From: an uncultured Eubacteriales bacterium
GTDB taxonomy: Bacteria; Bacillota; Clostridia; Oscillospirales; Oscillospiraceae
Assembly (NCBI GenBank): GCA_900549475.1
Contig: UROF01000004.1
Location: 80,806-144,805, forward strand
Length of the DNA: 64,000 bases
Direction: 5' to 3'
How positions within the stretch are numbered: position 1 is the first letter of the stretch; each line of letters opens with the position of its first letter. The notes under the pieces were generated by a model, which made no database searches, was not told the DNA's origin, and worked only from the letters and a program-made list of their open reading frames with translations. Shown here in pieces: positions 35,287 through 43,999 of this stretch. The position numbers were made by a program, and so were the translations under genes.

Positions 35287-36471
35287 CTAACGGTCTTCAC
35301 TGCCTTCATGGGCCCAGCATTCCGCCAGGGCCTGCAGGGCCAGCTCCAGGGTCTCCTCTGTCTCCTGACCCGAGCCCAGCACCGTTACATAGGCGGCAAG
35401 GTCCCCCTTTACTGCGATACACTCCAGACCGCCGGAGGCCCAGGCCCCCTCCAGGCCCTCCACAGCCACCTCGTGGTAGCTTTCCACACTGCGGGCAAAG
35501 GTGGAGTTCTCCATGAGGCTGCGGACAAACATCTCCCGGTCCACCCGTGGGCTCAGGCGGTAGACATCCTGATACATCCAGTTGGTACCGCCCTCTCCCA
35601 CCACCTCAAAGACGTCGTAGTGGGTGGCCAGAAGGGAGCGCTCCACAGTGATCTTGCTGGTCCGGTCATCGTAAAAGAGGGCGCTCCGCTCTCCTTCTAT
35701 CCCCAGGTCCGAAAGGAGCACATAGGGTCCGTCTGCCGCCTCCGGCAGATCCCGGGTGTCCTTACTCACCCACTGCCAGAAGGTGAGCAGCCCGAACACC
35801 GCCACAAAGCCCAGCAGCACGCCGCTGACGATCCGGTGGGGGAGCATCCGGCCCTTGGGACTGTGATCCAGGGGGATCCCCTTTTTCATTCGCCGGTAGA
35901 GCCGGCCCATCCGCCAGGCGGCGTGGAAAAACATATAAAAGGCCCACACCAGCAGCGCCCCAGCAAACAGGAAAAGCGCCGTTGCAGCTACCCAGCCCAG
36001 CCGACACTCCGCCCCCCACTTGCTCAGGAGTTTCCCTGTCCCGCCGGACATAGCCGCGGCCATGAAAAAGTTGAACAAGAGCATCACCGTTACCGGCACC
36101 CAGGCCCAGATGTAACCCCGCCGGAGGGCCCGAAGGGTAGCGGCCTGCTGGGCGGGATCAGCGTAGAACTCCGGGGCGTCGCTGCCCGCTGGGGAGGAGA
36201 ACACATGGATCATTCCCCGGCTGGTCACGTACTTCCAGCCGCAATCCTCATACACTGCCACCTGTTCCTCGGGAAGGTCCGTCTCCTCCAGAAATCCAGG
36301 GGCAGATACCTCGATACGGTAGCGCATATCCGCCGGCTCGCCCTGGCGGAAGCGGCTGAGATAGGCTCCTCGCTTCTCCAGAAACCACCCCCGGGCGGCC
36401 ATATCGCTGTATAGCTTCTCATTCTCGCCAATGGCGTAGTCGTCATAGTGCCGCCGATAGCGCCGTTTCAT
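35287..36471 (-). CDS. DUF2812 domain membrane protein
   Basis: 394 residues. The N-terminal domain (about residues 10-100) shows the DUF2812 pattern: ENEKLYSDMAARGWFLEKRG, a YRIEV strand and EDCGWKYVTSRGMIHVFSS. Three hydrophobic segments follow at about 118-140, 155-175 and 212-232, then an extracytoplasmic C-terminal domain. Such proteins are nearly always encoded behind a PadR regulator, as here, where the genes overlap by four bases. The biochemical role is unknown. Confidence 0.82.
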   Translation of the reverse strand: MKRRYRRHYDDYAIGENEKLYSDMAARGWFLEKRGAYLSRFRQGEPADMRYRIEVSAPGFLEETDLPEEQVAVYEDCGWKYVTSRGMIHVFSSPAGSDAPEFYADPAQQAATLRALRRGYIWAWVPVTVMLLFNFFMAAAMSGGTGKLLSKWGAECRLGWVAATALFLFAGALLVWAFYMFFHAAWRMGRLYRRMKKGIPLDHSPKGRMLPHRIVSGVLLGFVAVFGLLTFWQWVSKDTRDLPEAADGPYVLLSDLGIEGERSALFYDDRTSKITVERSLLATHYDVFEVVGEGGTNWMYQDVYRLSPRVDREMFVRSLMENSTFARSVESYHEVAVEGLEGAWASGGLECIAVKGDLAAYVTVLGSGQETEETLELALQALAECWAHEGSEDR

Positions 36472-36779
36472 GTTTCCCCCTCCTCCATGATCTTCCCGTC
36501 CTCCACCATGTGCCGCAGCCGGTCGTATTCCCGACGAAGAGCCTCCCGGCCCTGGTCGGTGATGGCATAGGTCTTGCGCCGGTCCGCCTCCCCGGTAAGG
36601 ACAATGAGGCCCTCCCGGCTCATGCGGCTGAGGACGCCGTAAAGGGTACCGGGGCCCATGACCAGCCGCCCGCCGGACAGTTCCCGGATGCGCTGCATCA
36701 TACCGTAGCCGTGGCCCGGGTGCAGCAGGGACAACAAAATATAATAGGCCGCCTCCGTCATGGGCTGCTGCTCCGCCAT
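36468..36779 (-). CDS. PadR-family transcriptional regulator
   Basis: 103 residues from the ATG at 36779, which follows GGGGGAGG by three bases. The winged-helix core is AAYYILLSLLHPGHGYGMMQRI, GPGTLYGVLSRMSREGLIVL and KTYAITDQGREALRREYDRL, all typical of PadR. It overlaps the DUF2812 gene and most likely controls that operon through the palindromic site just upstream. Confidence 0.9.
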   Translation of the reverse strand: MAEQQPMTEAAYYILLSLLHPGHGYGMMQRIRELSGGRLVMGPGTLYGVLSRMSREGLIVLTGEADRRKTYAITDQGREALRREYDRLRHMVEDGKIMEEGET

Positions 36780-36794
36780 GGTCCTCCCCCTCTC

Positions 36795-36832
36795 ACTATT
36801 ATGTGTCTCGATATATCGCGTGGCATAATAGT
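36795..36832. promoter_or_regulatory. Probable PadR operator/promoter
   Basis: ACTATTATG and CATAATAGT form a perfect 9-bp inverted repeat 20 bases apart, with the palindrome CGATATATCG (36809-36818) inside. The left arm is 16 bases from the PadR start codon. The outer arms resemble -10 boxes. Confidence 0.55.
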
Positions 36833-37032
36833 AGCACAGGCCACATCGGCTGTCAAGTTCTCCCTTCTCTTGCATCCCCGGCCAAAACCGGGTAAAATGA
36901 AAAAAATATCCGTTTTTCTCTGGAGGAACCGGCCGTTGCCCAAAAGCAACCAGCCGTTGACAAAGCGACTACCAGAGGCGGTAGCCTGTTGCGCAGGAGG
37001 CGTGGTACGCTGGGAGCGAGGAGGGAAGGTCC

Positions 37033-37494
37033 ATGACACTGGCAGAAAAGATCTATCAGGCCCGGAAGAAGGCAGGGCTCTCCCAGGAGGCTCTGGCGGA
37101 CGCCCTGGGCGTCACCCGGCAGGCGGTGAGCAAGTGGGAGACCGGAAAATCCGTACCGGACACGGAGAACATCCGGCGGATGGCCCTGATCCTGGCCGTA
37201 TCGGCGGACTATTTTCTGGGAGACACCGCCGAACCCCCGGCAGATACCCCTTCCGGGGCGGTCCCGCTGGAAAAGCCGGACACTTTGCCGGAGAAGCTGG
37301 GACTGCTTTTGTTCCTGGCCGGGGTGGCAGCCATCGCCCTTTGCAGCGTGGTGTTCCTGGTCCGGTCCCTGATGGGAGAGAGCCATGTCTATGCCACCAT
37401 CCAGGTGACGGATTTCACCATCGCCGCCGTCATGTTCCTGTTGTCCCTCATCGGCGGGTGCAGCGCCTTCCTCCTCACAAGAAAACAAAAGTGA
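37033..37494 (+). CDS. XRE-family HTH protein with two membrane segments
   Basis: 153 residues. Residues 1-65 are a clear HTH_3 domain (ARKKAGLSQEALADALGVTR, QAVSKWETGKSVPDTENI). Two hydrophobic segments follow (about 92-115 and 125-147). This layout, a DNA-binding head tethered to the membrane, is common in Clostridia. GGAGGG precedes the ATG. The next gene encodes a small membrane protein and starts 11 bases later, so the two may act together. Confidence 0.85.
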   Translation: MTLAEKIYQARKKAGLSQEALADALGVTRQAVSKWETGKSVPDTENIRRMALILAVSADYFLGDTAEPPADTPSGAVPLEKPDTLPEKLGLLLFLAGVAAIALCSVVFLVRSLMGESHVYATIQVTDFTIAAVMFLLSLIGGCSAFLLTRKQK

Positions 37495-37505
37495 GGTGGA
37501 TCACC

Positions 37506-37907
37506 ATGAAAAGAAGGACACATTGGTTATTTGCCCTGGCCTTCCCGGTGTGTGCGGGACTGCCGGGCCTGGTGCTGGCCTGGGCCTTTCTCTATTTCCA
37601 GATGGGCCGCTGGGATCTGCTGGGAGAGATCACCGGTATCTTCTGGTTTGTCCTGGCTCTGCAGCTGCTCTATGAACTGGCGGGGCAGCGGCAGGGCAGG
37701 CTCTTCTCCTTTGCCCGGTATTTCACCCTGGCCCTGAAGCTGCTGACAGCTCTGCTGGGCCATGTCTTTTTCTTCTTCAGCGTGGCATTTTCCCAAATGC
37801 AGGGCCCCAAAGCGGTCCTCTGCATCACCGTACTGGTCCTGTGCGCGTTGGGAAATCTGGCGCTGGCTGTCCGGGAACTGAAGCTGAGCCGACATCCCAC
37901 CGCCTGA
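37506..37907 (+). CDS. Small membrane protein paired with the XRE protein
   Basis: 133 residues with four hydrophobic segments (about 7-27, 40-58, 70-93 and 100-120), starting at an ATG preceded by GAGGTGG. No family recognised. Position right after the membrane-tethered XRE regulator and before a terminator suggests the pair is a unit. Confidence 0.7.
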   Translation: MKRRTHWLFALAFPVCAGLPGLVLAWAFLYFQMGRWDLLGEITGIFWFVLALQLLYELAGQRQGRLFSFARYFTLALKLLTALLGHVFFFFSVAFSQMQGPKAVLCITVLVLCALGNLALAVRELKLSRHPTA

Positions 37908-37922
37908 CCACAACATTCTCCG

Positions 37923-37956
37923 CCGGGCGGCTGATTGCCGCCCGGTAAAATTTTTT
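37923..37956 (+). terminator. Rho-independent terminator
   Basis: CCGGGCGGC and GCCGCCCGG with a five-base loop, then TAAAATTTTTT. Confidence 0.92.
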
Positions 37957-37968
37957 GTTGCTGCCGTC

Positions 37969-37991
37969 AACACTTGCCGCATGCCATTCGT
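37969..37991 (+). promoter_or_regulatory. Candidate ECF-type promoter
   Basis: AAC (37969-37971) and CGT (37989-37991) are 17 bases apart, the generic spacing of ECF sigma promoters, just downstream of a terminator and 36 bases before a leader peptide. It would make the sigma factor operon self-activating. Confidence 0.35.
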
Positions 37992-38026
37992 TCTATAGAT
38001 GAACACAGCGGAAAGGAGGCGCAGCT

Positions 38027-38095
38027 ATGGCAGCGAGAGATCCCTATACGGAAATCCTGTATGAGTTGGCCTGGAGAGGCCGGTGGGACCGTTGA
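38027..38095 (+). CDS. 22-residue leader peptide upstream of the sigma factor
   Basis: ATG at 38027 is preceded by AAAGGAGG at ideal distance and reads MAARDPYTEILYELAWRGRW followed by Asp-Arg and TGA at 38093-38095. It ends 25 bases before the GTG of the sigma factor gene. The strong ribosome site suggests it is translated; it may couple or modulate sigma factor translation, or be a small functional peptide. Not recognised. Confidence 0.5.
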   Translation: MAARDPYTEILYELAWRGRWDR

Positions 38096-38120
38096 ACACT
38101 GATGAGAGGAGGGGCCGGCG

Positions 38121-38594
38121 GTGATCGAAGCGCTCTATACAAAATTCCACAGCCAGCTCCTGGCCCGCTGCACCGCCATGTGCCGGGACACTGCGATGGC
38201 AGAGGACCTGGTCCAGGAAACCTTTCTGCGGGCTCTGACGCACATAGGAGACATACAGGATCTGAACCGTAAGCAGTGTCAGGCCTGGCTGTACAAAACC
38301 GCCCAGCGGCTGTATATCGATCATGTCCGCAAGGCGGCCCGGGAGACTGCCGCAGACCCGGCGGATCTGGAATCTGCCGCCTTCCAGGAGGACTTTTCCG
38401 CCCCGGCAGTAGGCCAGCTGGTAGGCCGTCTGCCGCCGGAGGAGCAAGCCATTTTTATCCTGCGGTACTTTGAAGGCTACAACGCCACGGAGCTGGGGGA
38501 GGTCTTTTCCCTCCCCCCTGCCACCATCCGCTCCCGACTGGCTGCCGCCCGGCGGCGGCTGCGGATCTGGCTGGCAGAAGAAAGTGCCGAATGA
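38121..38594 (+). CDS. ECF-type RNA polymerase sigma factor
   Basis: 157 residues from a GTG start preceded by AGAGGAGGGG. Region 2 is RCTAMCRDTAMAEDLVQETF and CQAWLYKTAQRLYIDHVRKA; region 4 is LPPEEQAIFILRYFEGYNAT followed by ELGEVFSLPPATIRSRLAAA, a clear HTH. There is no membrane anti-sigma gene next to it; instead a soluble repeat protein follows 40 bases later. Target genes unknown; a self-promoter is suggested upstream. Confidence 0.88.
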   Translation: MIEALYTKFHSQLLARCTAMCRDTAMAEDLVQETFLRALTHIGDIQDLNRKQCQAWLYKTAQRLYIDHVRKAARETAADPADLESAAFQEDFSAPAVGQLVGRLPPEEQAIFILRYFEGYNATELGEVFSLPPATIRSRLAAARRRLRIWLAEESAE

Positions 38595-38634
38595 TTTGTA
38601 TCGGCACAGGAAACAAAAACAGGAGGTAACCACT

Positions 38635-39849
38635 ATGGAACATACCAATACCGCTAAAACACTGAAGATCAACACCGCCGTGTGTGATGCCCGTCATGTA
38701 AAAGAGAGTACTCTGGCCGCCTATGACGCCATTGAGATCAACGCCGCCTTCTTATTGGCCGATTCCGCCAGTCAGGAACTGCTGCACAAATATCCGGTGA
38801 CTTGCAACGCTGTCCAGACCCTGGACATTTCCGGTGACGTGCAGGTCTCTCAGATCAACGGCCGCAAGGAGCTGGGACCCGGTACCCCCGCCCCCCAATC
38901 TCCCACCTTCCTGATAGTCAACGGCGTATTGGACATCGCCCCCGGAGCGGAGGAAGCTCTGTCGGCATACGTTGGCATACAGGTCAACGGCCAGATCATC
39001 TGCCCGGAGAGCCTCAGCGGCCTGCTGTCTGCCGTCTCCGTCAATGGTCAGATTGAGACTTACCCCGACGACTGCATTCGGCTCAAGCGCACCGTGGTGC
39101 TGGACCGGACCTTTATCCTGCGGGTCCGGCAGGGCGCCCGCTACTTTGCCGGGCGGCGGGTGGTGGCCCTGGCCAAGGACATTGACTTTGGCAAACTGGC
39201 AGACAAGCAGGTAAGCTTTGTTACCCGGGAGCTGCTGGTGGCGGAGAGTCTGGCAGAGGCCGCTGTCCCCCTCTTTTCTCCGGACACGGAAATCACCGTC
39301 CTTCCCGACGACTGCGCCTATGTTGCGGACAACGTCAAGCTGGATGGCTCCCTGGTCCGCCGCTATGGCGGAAAGCTGTACATCAACGGCGACCTCATAC
39401 TGGATCAGAGCAGTGCCCCCTGGCTGGAGCAGGTGTCCTCCCTGTATGTCAACGGCGATATTCTGACCCCCAAATCCCTCTCCGAGGCGGTATGTGCCGT
39501 TGCCCGCAGCTACCATAAGCTGCAGATCATAGGCGGGCTTCTGATCCGGGATAAAATCTCCGTCACTGTGGACCGTGCCATGCTGGAGTCCGCTGCCGAC
39601 GGCGTGTCGCTGACGGACTGTGTGACGGTACAGCTCCAGCCGGATGTAGATGCGGAACTGATCCGCCAGCGGCTGGTGAGTGTAGTGGACTGCGTCAATG
39701 TGCTGTGTACCGATGAACAGCGCTCCGCCGTGGAATTGACAGCAGAAAATGTGGTACACATCGGCGAGGACAAGGAAAACCACAATTTCTCTCTTCTCCG
39801 GGGAAAAAGCGGCGGCAAAACTGTCAACGCCGTCAACTATAAACTGTGA
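38635..39849 (+). CDS. Soluble protein with repeated (V/I)NG strands, partner of the ECF sigma factor
   Basis: 404 residues from the ATG at 38635 (AGGAGG nine bases upstream); longer in-frame starts lie inside the sigma gene. Short strand-turn units recur: LIVNGVLDI (95), IQVNGQIICPESL (117), VSVNGQIETYPDD (136), LYINGDLIL (250), LYVNGDILTP (272) and LQIIGGLLI (297). This looks like a beta-solenoid of the bactofilin or right-handed helix type. There is no signal or membrane segment. I know of no function; it may be the sigma factor's regulator or its main product. Confidence 0.7.
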   Translation: MEHTNTAKTLKINTAVCDARHVKESTLAAYDAIEINAAFLLADSASQELLHKYPVTCNAVQTLDISGDVQVSQINGRKELGPGTPAPQSPTFLIVNGVLDIAPGAEEALSAYVGIQVNGQIICPESLSGLLSAVSVNGQIETYPDDCIRLKRTVVLDRTFILRVRQGARYFAGRRVVALAKDIDFGKLADKQVSFVTRELLVAESLAEAAVPLFSPDTEITVLPDDCAYVADNVKLDGSLVRRYGGKLYINGDLILDQSSAPWLEQVSSLYVNGDILTPKSLSEAVCAVARSYHKLQIIGGLLIRDKISVTVDRAMLESAADGVSLTDCVTVQLQPDVDAELIRQRLVSVVDCVNVLCTDEQRSAVELTAENVVHIGEDKENHNFSLLRGKSGGKTVNAVNYKL

Positions 39850-39896
39850 CTCCTTATTTATCCCAAGGCAGCCCACAGCGAGGATAAACAGGAATA

Positions 39897-39946
39897 AAAG
39901 CGCCGCCGGTACCGTGCCTCAAGAGGCAGGTACCGGCGGCGCTTTT
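39897..39946. terminator. Bidirectional terminator
   Basis: An 18-bp arm beginning AAAAGCGCCGCC pairs with its complement ending GGCGGCGCTTTT, with an inner TGCCTC/GAGGCA stem. It separates the repeat-protein gene from glnN on the opposite strand. Confidence 0.94.
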
Positions 39947-39958
39947 CCGTTACAGGAT

Positions 39959-42055
39959 TTATTTCACAGAGAACAGCAGGTCGGTGTAGGTGGGATAGGG
40001 CCAGTACTTACTGTCCGTAATGGTCTCCAGCTCATCCACAGCGGCACGGAGGGCCTCCATGGTGGCAAAGACCGTGTACTTGTAGTAATGAGAAGCCACA
40101 TAGGCACTCTCCATGGGCGCCACATCCAAGGCCGCTTCCAGGGCCTTGCACTGGCGGACCATCTCAGCAGAGAGGGTGGACAGGCGGCGCAGGAGATCCT
40201 CCTCACCGGAGCAATCCAGGTCAGGCATGGCCGCCTTCTTGGAGGTGATCACCCCAGCCACTTCGCCGGAATACCGGGAAACTGCAGGGAAAATATCCCG
40301 CTTGACCATATCGATCATGGTCCGGGCCTCAATGCCGATAACGGAGCAGTAGTTCTCCAGATGGATCTCATTACGGGCGGTGAGCTCCTCCTCCGTAAAC
40401 ACGCCGTGCTTGCGGAAAAGCTCCACATGCTTGGGCTGGAGATACCGGGTAAGGGCGTCGGCAGTGCAGGTGAGGTTGCTGAGGCCCCGGCGGTGGGCCT
40501 CCTGGACCCAGGCATCCTCATAGCCGTTTCCGTTGAAGATGATACGCTGATGATCCCGGAGGGTAGTACGGATCAGGTCGTGGAGAGCGGTGTTGAAATC
40601 GTCCGCCTTCTCCAGAATGTCGGCGAACTGCTCCAGCTCCTCGGCCATGATGGTGTTCAGGGCGATGTTGGGGCCGGAGATGGACTGGCTGGAGCCCAGC
40701 ATACGGAATTCAAACTTGTTTCCGGTAAAGGCCAGGGGGCTGGTACGGTTGCGGTCGGTGTTGTCCTGGGGAATATGGGGCAGCACGTCCACACCGATGG
40801 ACAAGGTCCGCTTGCCCTGCTCCACATATTCGGTACCCTGGATAATGGCGTCTACGATCGCGGTCAGTTCATCCCCCAGGAAGATGGAGATGATGGCCGG
40901 AGGAGCCTCCTGGGCACCCAGGCGGTGATCGTTGCCCGGGTTGGCCACGGTGCACCGCAGCAGCTCCTGGTACTCATCCACACCCTTGATGAAGGCGGTG
41001 AGGAACAGCAGGAACCGGGCGTTCTGGCTGGGGGTGGAACCGGGCTTGAAGAGGTTCAGGCCCGTATCCGTGCTGATGGACCAGTTGTTGTGCTTACCGG
41101 AGCCGTTGACACCGGCAAAAGGCTTCTCGTGGAGGAGGCAGACCATGCCGTGGCGGCCAGCCACCTTCTTCATGATCTCCATGGTCAGCTGGTTGTGGTC
41201 GCATGCGGTGTTGGCATCGGTGTAGATGGGCGCCATCTCATGCTGGGCAGGGGCCACTTCGTTATGCTTGGTCTTGGAGAGGATTCCCAACTTCCACAGT
41301 TCTTCATCCAGCTCCTTCATATAAGCGGCTACCCGGGGCTTGATGGAACCAAAGTAGTGATCCTCCAGCTCCTGGCCCTTGGGGGGCTTGGCGCCGAACA
41401 GGGTCCGTCCGGTGAGGATCAGGTCCTCCCGCTTGTCATAGACACTCTTGTCAATGAGGAAATACTCCTGCTCAGGTCCCACCTGACTGGTAACTTTCTT
41501 TACATCCGTGTTGCCGAACAGGCGCATGATCCGCACCGCCTGACGGCTCAGCTCATCCAGGGAACGAAGCAGCGGCGTCTTTTTATCCAGAGACTGCCCG
41601 CTATAGGAACAGAAGATGGTGGGGATGCACAGGCTGTCATCCTTGATAAAGGCAAAGGCGGTGGGGTCCCAGGCGGTATAGCCACGGGCCTCAAAGGTGG
41701 CACGCAGTCCGCCGGAGGGGAAGGAGGAGGCATCGGGCTCGCCCCGGACCAGCTCCTTGCCGGAAAACTGCATCAGCACCCGGCTGGGGCTCTCCGGCGT
41801 AATAAAGCTGTCATGCTTTTCAGCGGTAACACCGGTCATGGGCTGGAACCAGTGGGTATAGTGGGTAGCCCCCTTCTCCAGCGCCCAGTCCTTCATGGCG
41901 TTGGCCACCTCATGGGCGGTGGACAGCTCCAGAGTGGTGCCGTCGGTCACACACTTTTTCCACTCCTTATAACATTGGGCGGAGAGGCGCTGGCGCATCA
42001 CGTCCTCGTTAAACACCATGCTGGCAAACATTTCTGTCACTTTCTCTTCACTCAT
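39959..42055 (-). CDS. glnN: Type III glutamine synthetase
   Basis: 698 residues from the ATG at 42055 (AAAGGAG upstream), the usual size for GSIII and much larger than GSI. MTGVTAEKHDSFI, GPEQEYFLIDKSVYDKREDL, the active-site block FAGVNGSGKHNNWSISTDTG and RTSPLAFTGNKFEFRMLGSS are hallmarks. It makes glutamine from glutamate, ammonia and ATP. It starts 65 bases after asnB on the same strand, so both probably share the T-box-controlled transcript: GlnN would supply the glutamine that AsnB uses. Confidence 0.95.
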   Translation of the reverse strand: MSEEKVTEMFASMVFNEDVMRQRLSAQCYKEWKKCVTDGTTLELSTAHEVANAMKDWALEKGATHYTHWFQPMTGVTAEKHDSFITPESPSRVLMQFSGKELVRGEPDASSFPSGGLRATFEARGYTAWDPTAFAFIKDDSLCIPTIFCSYSGQSLDKKTPLLRSLDELSRQAVRIMRLFGNTDVKKVTSQVGPEQEYFLIDKSVYDKREDLILTGRTLFGAKPPKGQELEDHYFGSIKPRVAAYMKELDEELWKLGILSKTKHNEVAPAQHEMAPIYTDANTACDHNQLTMEIMKKVAGRHGMVCLLHEKPFAGVNGSGKHNNWSISTDTGLNLFKPGSTPSQNARFLLFLTAFIKGVDEYQELLRCTVANPGNDHRLGAQEAPPAIISIFLGDELTAIVDAIIQGTEYVEQGKRTLSIGVDVLPHIPQDNTDRNRTSPLAFTGNKFEFRMLGSSQSISGPNIALNTIMAEELEQFADILEKADDFNTALHDLIRTTLRDHQRIIFNGNGYEDAWVQEAHRRGLSNLTCTADALTRYLQPKHVELFRKHGVFTEEELTARNEIHLENYCSVIGIEARTMIDMVKRDIFPAVSRYSGEVAGVITSKKAAMPDLDCSGEEDLLRRLSTLSAEMVRQCKALEAALDVAPMESAYVASHYYKYTVFATMEALRAAVDELETITDSKYWPYPTYTDLLFSVK

Positions 42056-42120
42056 CCCTTTATCTCCTTTCGCTGCCGCAGCAGCTGAAATATACATAAC
42101 ATCTATCAAATCCTCCGGTC

Positions 42121-43704
42121 TCATTGTCCGGAGGCACCGTAGTTGCTGAGTACCCGGGCACTGGGATCGTTCACATCGCACCCCGCCCAGGATTTGTTGG
42201 GCATCCAGAAATCTGTCACCATTTCCGCCTGACCAGGGTAGTACTTCTCAAAGATCTCCCGGTACAGCAGGGATTCCTTGGTAAAAGGCATGGCGTGATA
42301 GCGGTACTTCCCGGCGATCTCCTGCCAGTCATCGCCATAGCAGCGCTCCGCATAGGCTTTCAGGTCGTCCACCAGGCTGTGGCCCACCGCGTCGGAGAAA
42401 GCCGCCTTCTCCCGCTGGAGGATGGACTCCGGCAGGTAGTTACCCACAAAAGCCTGCCGCAGCAGGTACTTGCCCTTGCCATAGACGTTCATCTTCTTCG
42501 CCGGGTCCACGCTCATCACATACCGGACAAAATCCAGGTCACCGAAGGGCACCCGAGCTTCCAGGCTGTTGACGGAAATACACCGGTCCGCCCGGAGGAC
42601 GTCGTACATATGCAGCTCCCGCACCCGTTTCTCGCTCTCCCGCTGGAATGCCTCCGGCGAGGGGGCAAAGTCGGTATACTTGTACCCGAAAAGCTCATCG
42701 CTGACCTCACCGGTGAGAAGGACCCGGACGTCGGAGCTCTCATGGATGGCCTTGCACATCAGGTACATCCCCATACTGGCCCGGATGGTGGTGATATCAT
42801 AGGTCCCCAGAGCACAGATCACTTCCTCCAGGGCTCGGAGCACATCCTGCTCGGTGATATAGATCTCATGGTGATGGCTGCCGATATGCTCCGCCACCTG
42901 GCGGGCATATTTGAGGTCAATGGCATCGGTGGACATGCCCACAGCAAAGGTCTCGATGGGTTTCCCCAGCAGCCGGGCGGCAATGGCGCACACCAGGGAG
43001 CTGTCCAATCCGCCGGAGAGAAGGAATCCCACCGGCACATCAGCGTCCAGCCGTTTTTCCACCGCAAGGATCAGTTTCTCGTGGATATTGGCACAGATGG
43101 TATCCACATCATCGTAGCACACCGCATCCACCTTGGCAATATCGCAAAAACACTCAAATTTTCCATCTTTATAGTAGTATCCCGGGGGAAATGGCATAAT
43201 TTTGTCTGTCAGATCCAGCAGGTTCTTGGGCTCGCTGGCAAACAGGATATGTCCCGAGGCGCTGTAGCCGTAGTACAGCGGCCGGATCCCGATGGGATCA
43301 CGGGCAGCTATAAAGCTGTCGCTGGAGGCATCGTACAGGATCATGGCAAACTCCGCATCCAGTTTGGCAAACATCTCCGTACCGTACTCCCGCCACAGGG
43401 GCAGCAGCAGCTCGCAGTCGCTGCCGCTCTGAAATACATACCCTTTCGCCTCCAGCTGCCGTTTCAGCTTACGGAAGCCATAGAGCTCCCCGTTGCAGAC
43501 CACTGCGCTGCCGTCCGCCGCGGTAAAAGGCTGCATCCCCGCCGGCTCCGGCCCCATGATGGCCAGCCGGTGGAACAGCAGTACCCCGCCGGGGACCTCC
43601 TGTACTCTGCTGTCATCGGGGCCACGGGACTTGGTCCGTCCAAAACCTTCCAGCAGTTTCTCCATGGGGATGTCTGTTCCGGTATAACCCATGATCGCAC
43701 ACAT
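42121..43704 (-). CDS. asnB: Glutamine-hydrolysing asparagine synthetase B
   Basis: 527 residues from the ATG at 43704, chosen because it follows GGAGG at a good distance and gives MCAIMGYTG, placing the glutaminase nucleophile at Cys2. RGPDDSR, VCNGELYGF and the glutaminase domain reach about residue 190; the synthetase domain has the PPi loop LLSGGLDSSLVCAIAAR. Transfers amide nitrogen from glutamine to aspartate. A T-box leader with an Asn specifier precedes it, which fits the product. Confidence 0.94.
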   Translation of the reverse strand: MCAIMGYTGTDIPMEKLLEGFGRTKSRGPDDSRVQEVPGGVLLFHRLAIMGPEPAGMQPFTAADGSAVVCNGELYGFRKLKRQLEAKGYVFQSGSDCELLLPLWREYGTEMFAKLDAEFAMILYDASSDSFIAARDPIGIRPLYYGYSASGHILFASEPKNLLDLTDKIMPFPPGYYYKDGKFECFCDIAKVDAVCYDDVDTICANIHEKLILAVEKRLDADVPVGFLLSGGLDSSLVCAIAARLLGKPIETFAVGMSTDAIDLKYARQVAEHIGSHHHEIYITEQDVLRALEEVICALGTYDITTIRASMGMYLMCKAIHESSDVRVLLTGEVSDELFGYKYTDFAPSPEAFQRESEKRVRELHMYDVLRADRCISVNSLEARVPFGDLDFVRYVMSVDPAKKMNVYGKGKYLLRQAFVGNYLPESILQREKAAFSDAVGHSLVDDLKAYAERCYGDDWQEIAGKYRYHAMPFTKESLLYREIFEKYYPGQAEMVTDFWMPNKSWAGCDVNDPSARVLSNYGASGQ

Positions 43705-43993
43705 AAAAAGCACCTCCGAATGAACCGGCGTCTCTAAAAATAAAATTTTAGGACGAATCGCCGGAATCCGTGGTGCCACCTAATTTACCGCAGTGCGGTC
43801 ACTTCAGCTCTAACAAGCCTGACGGCGGTAACGGGCCGTTCCCGTCTTCCCTACTGTGCCGAAGCCTTTCGGGTCGAGGCTACGGAGTGTTATTCACACA
43901 GGATCCGCCGCAGGGTTCCCACTGTCTCCTGCTCACTGAAGGTGATCGCCTGTATTACTTCTCTCCATCATTGCCTTTGGCTATTTGAAATAT
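43705..43993 (-). promoter_or_regulatory. T-box leader, Asn specifier, controlling asnB-glnN
   Basis: On the minus strand the conserved T-box core reads AGGTGGCACCACGG (GGTGGCACC at 43780-43772). Upstream a long stem I region has an AGTA motif on its 5' side and GTGAATAACACT on its 3' side, in which the specifier AAC (43891-43889) follows GAA as expected of the loop E turn. AAC is an Asn codon and the gene makes asparagine. After the T-box, CCGGCG pairs with CGCCGG around an AT-rich hairpin, but no T tract follows before the ribosome site, so control could be translational. Confidence 0.88.
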
Positions 43994-43999
43994 GGGCGT

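Noticed and set aside
36510..37032. N-terminal extension joining PadR-region sequence to the small membrane protein at 37506
   Set aside because: The long in-frame stretch is antisense to PadR and out of frame with the XRE gene; the ATG at 37506 has its own ribosome site.
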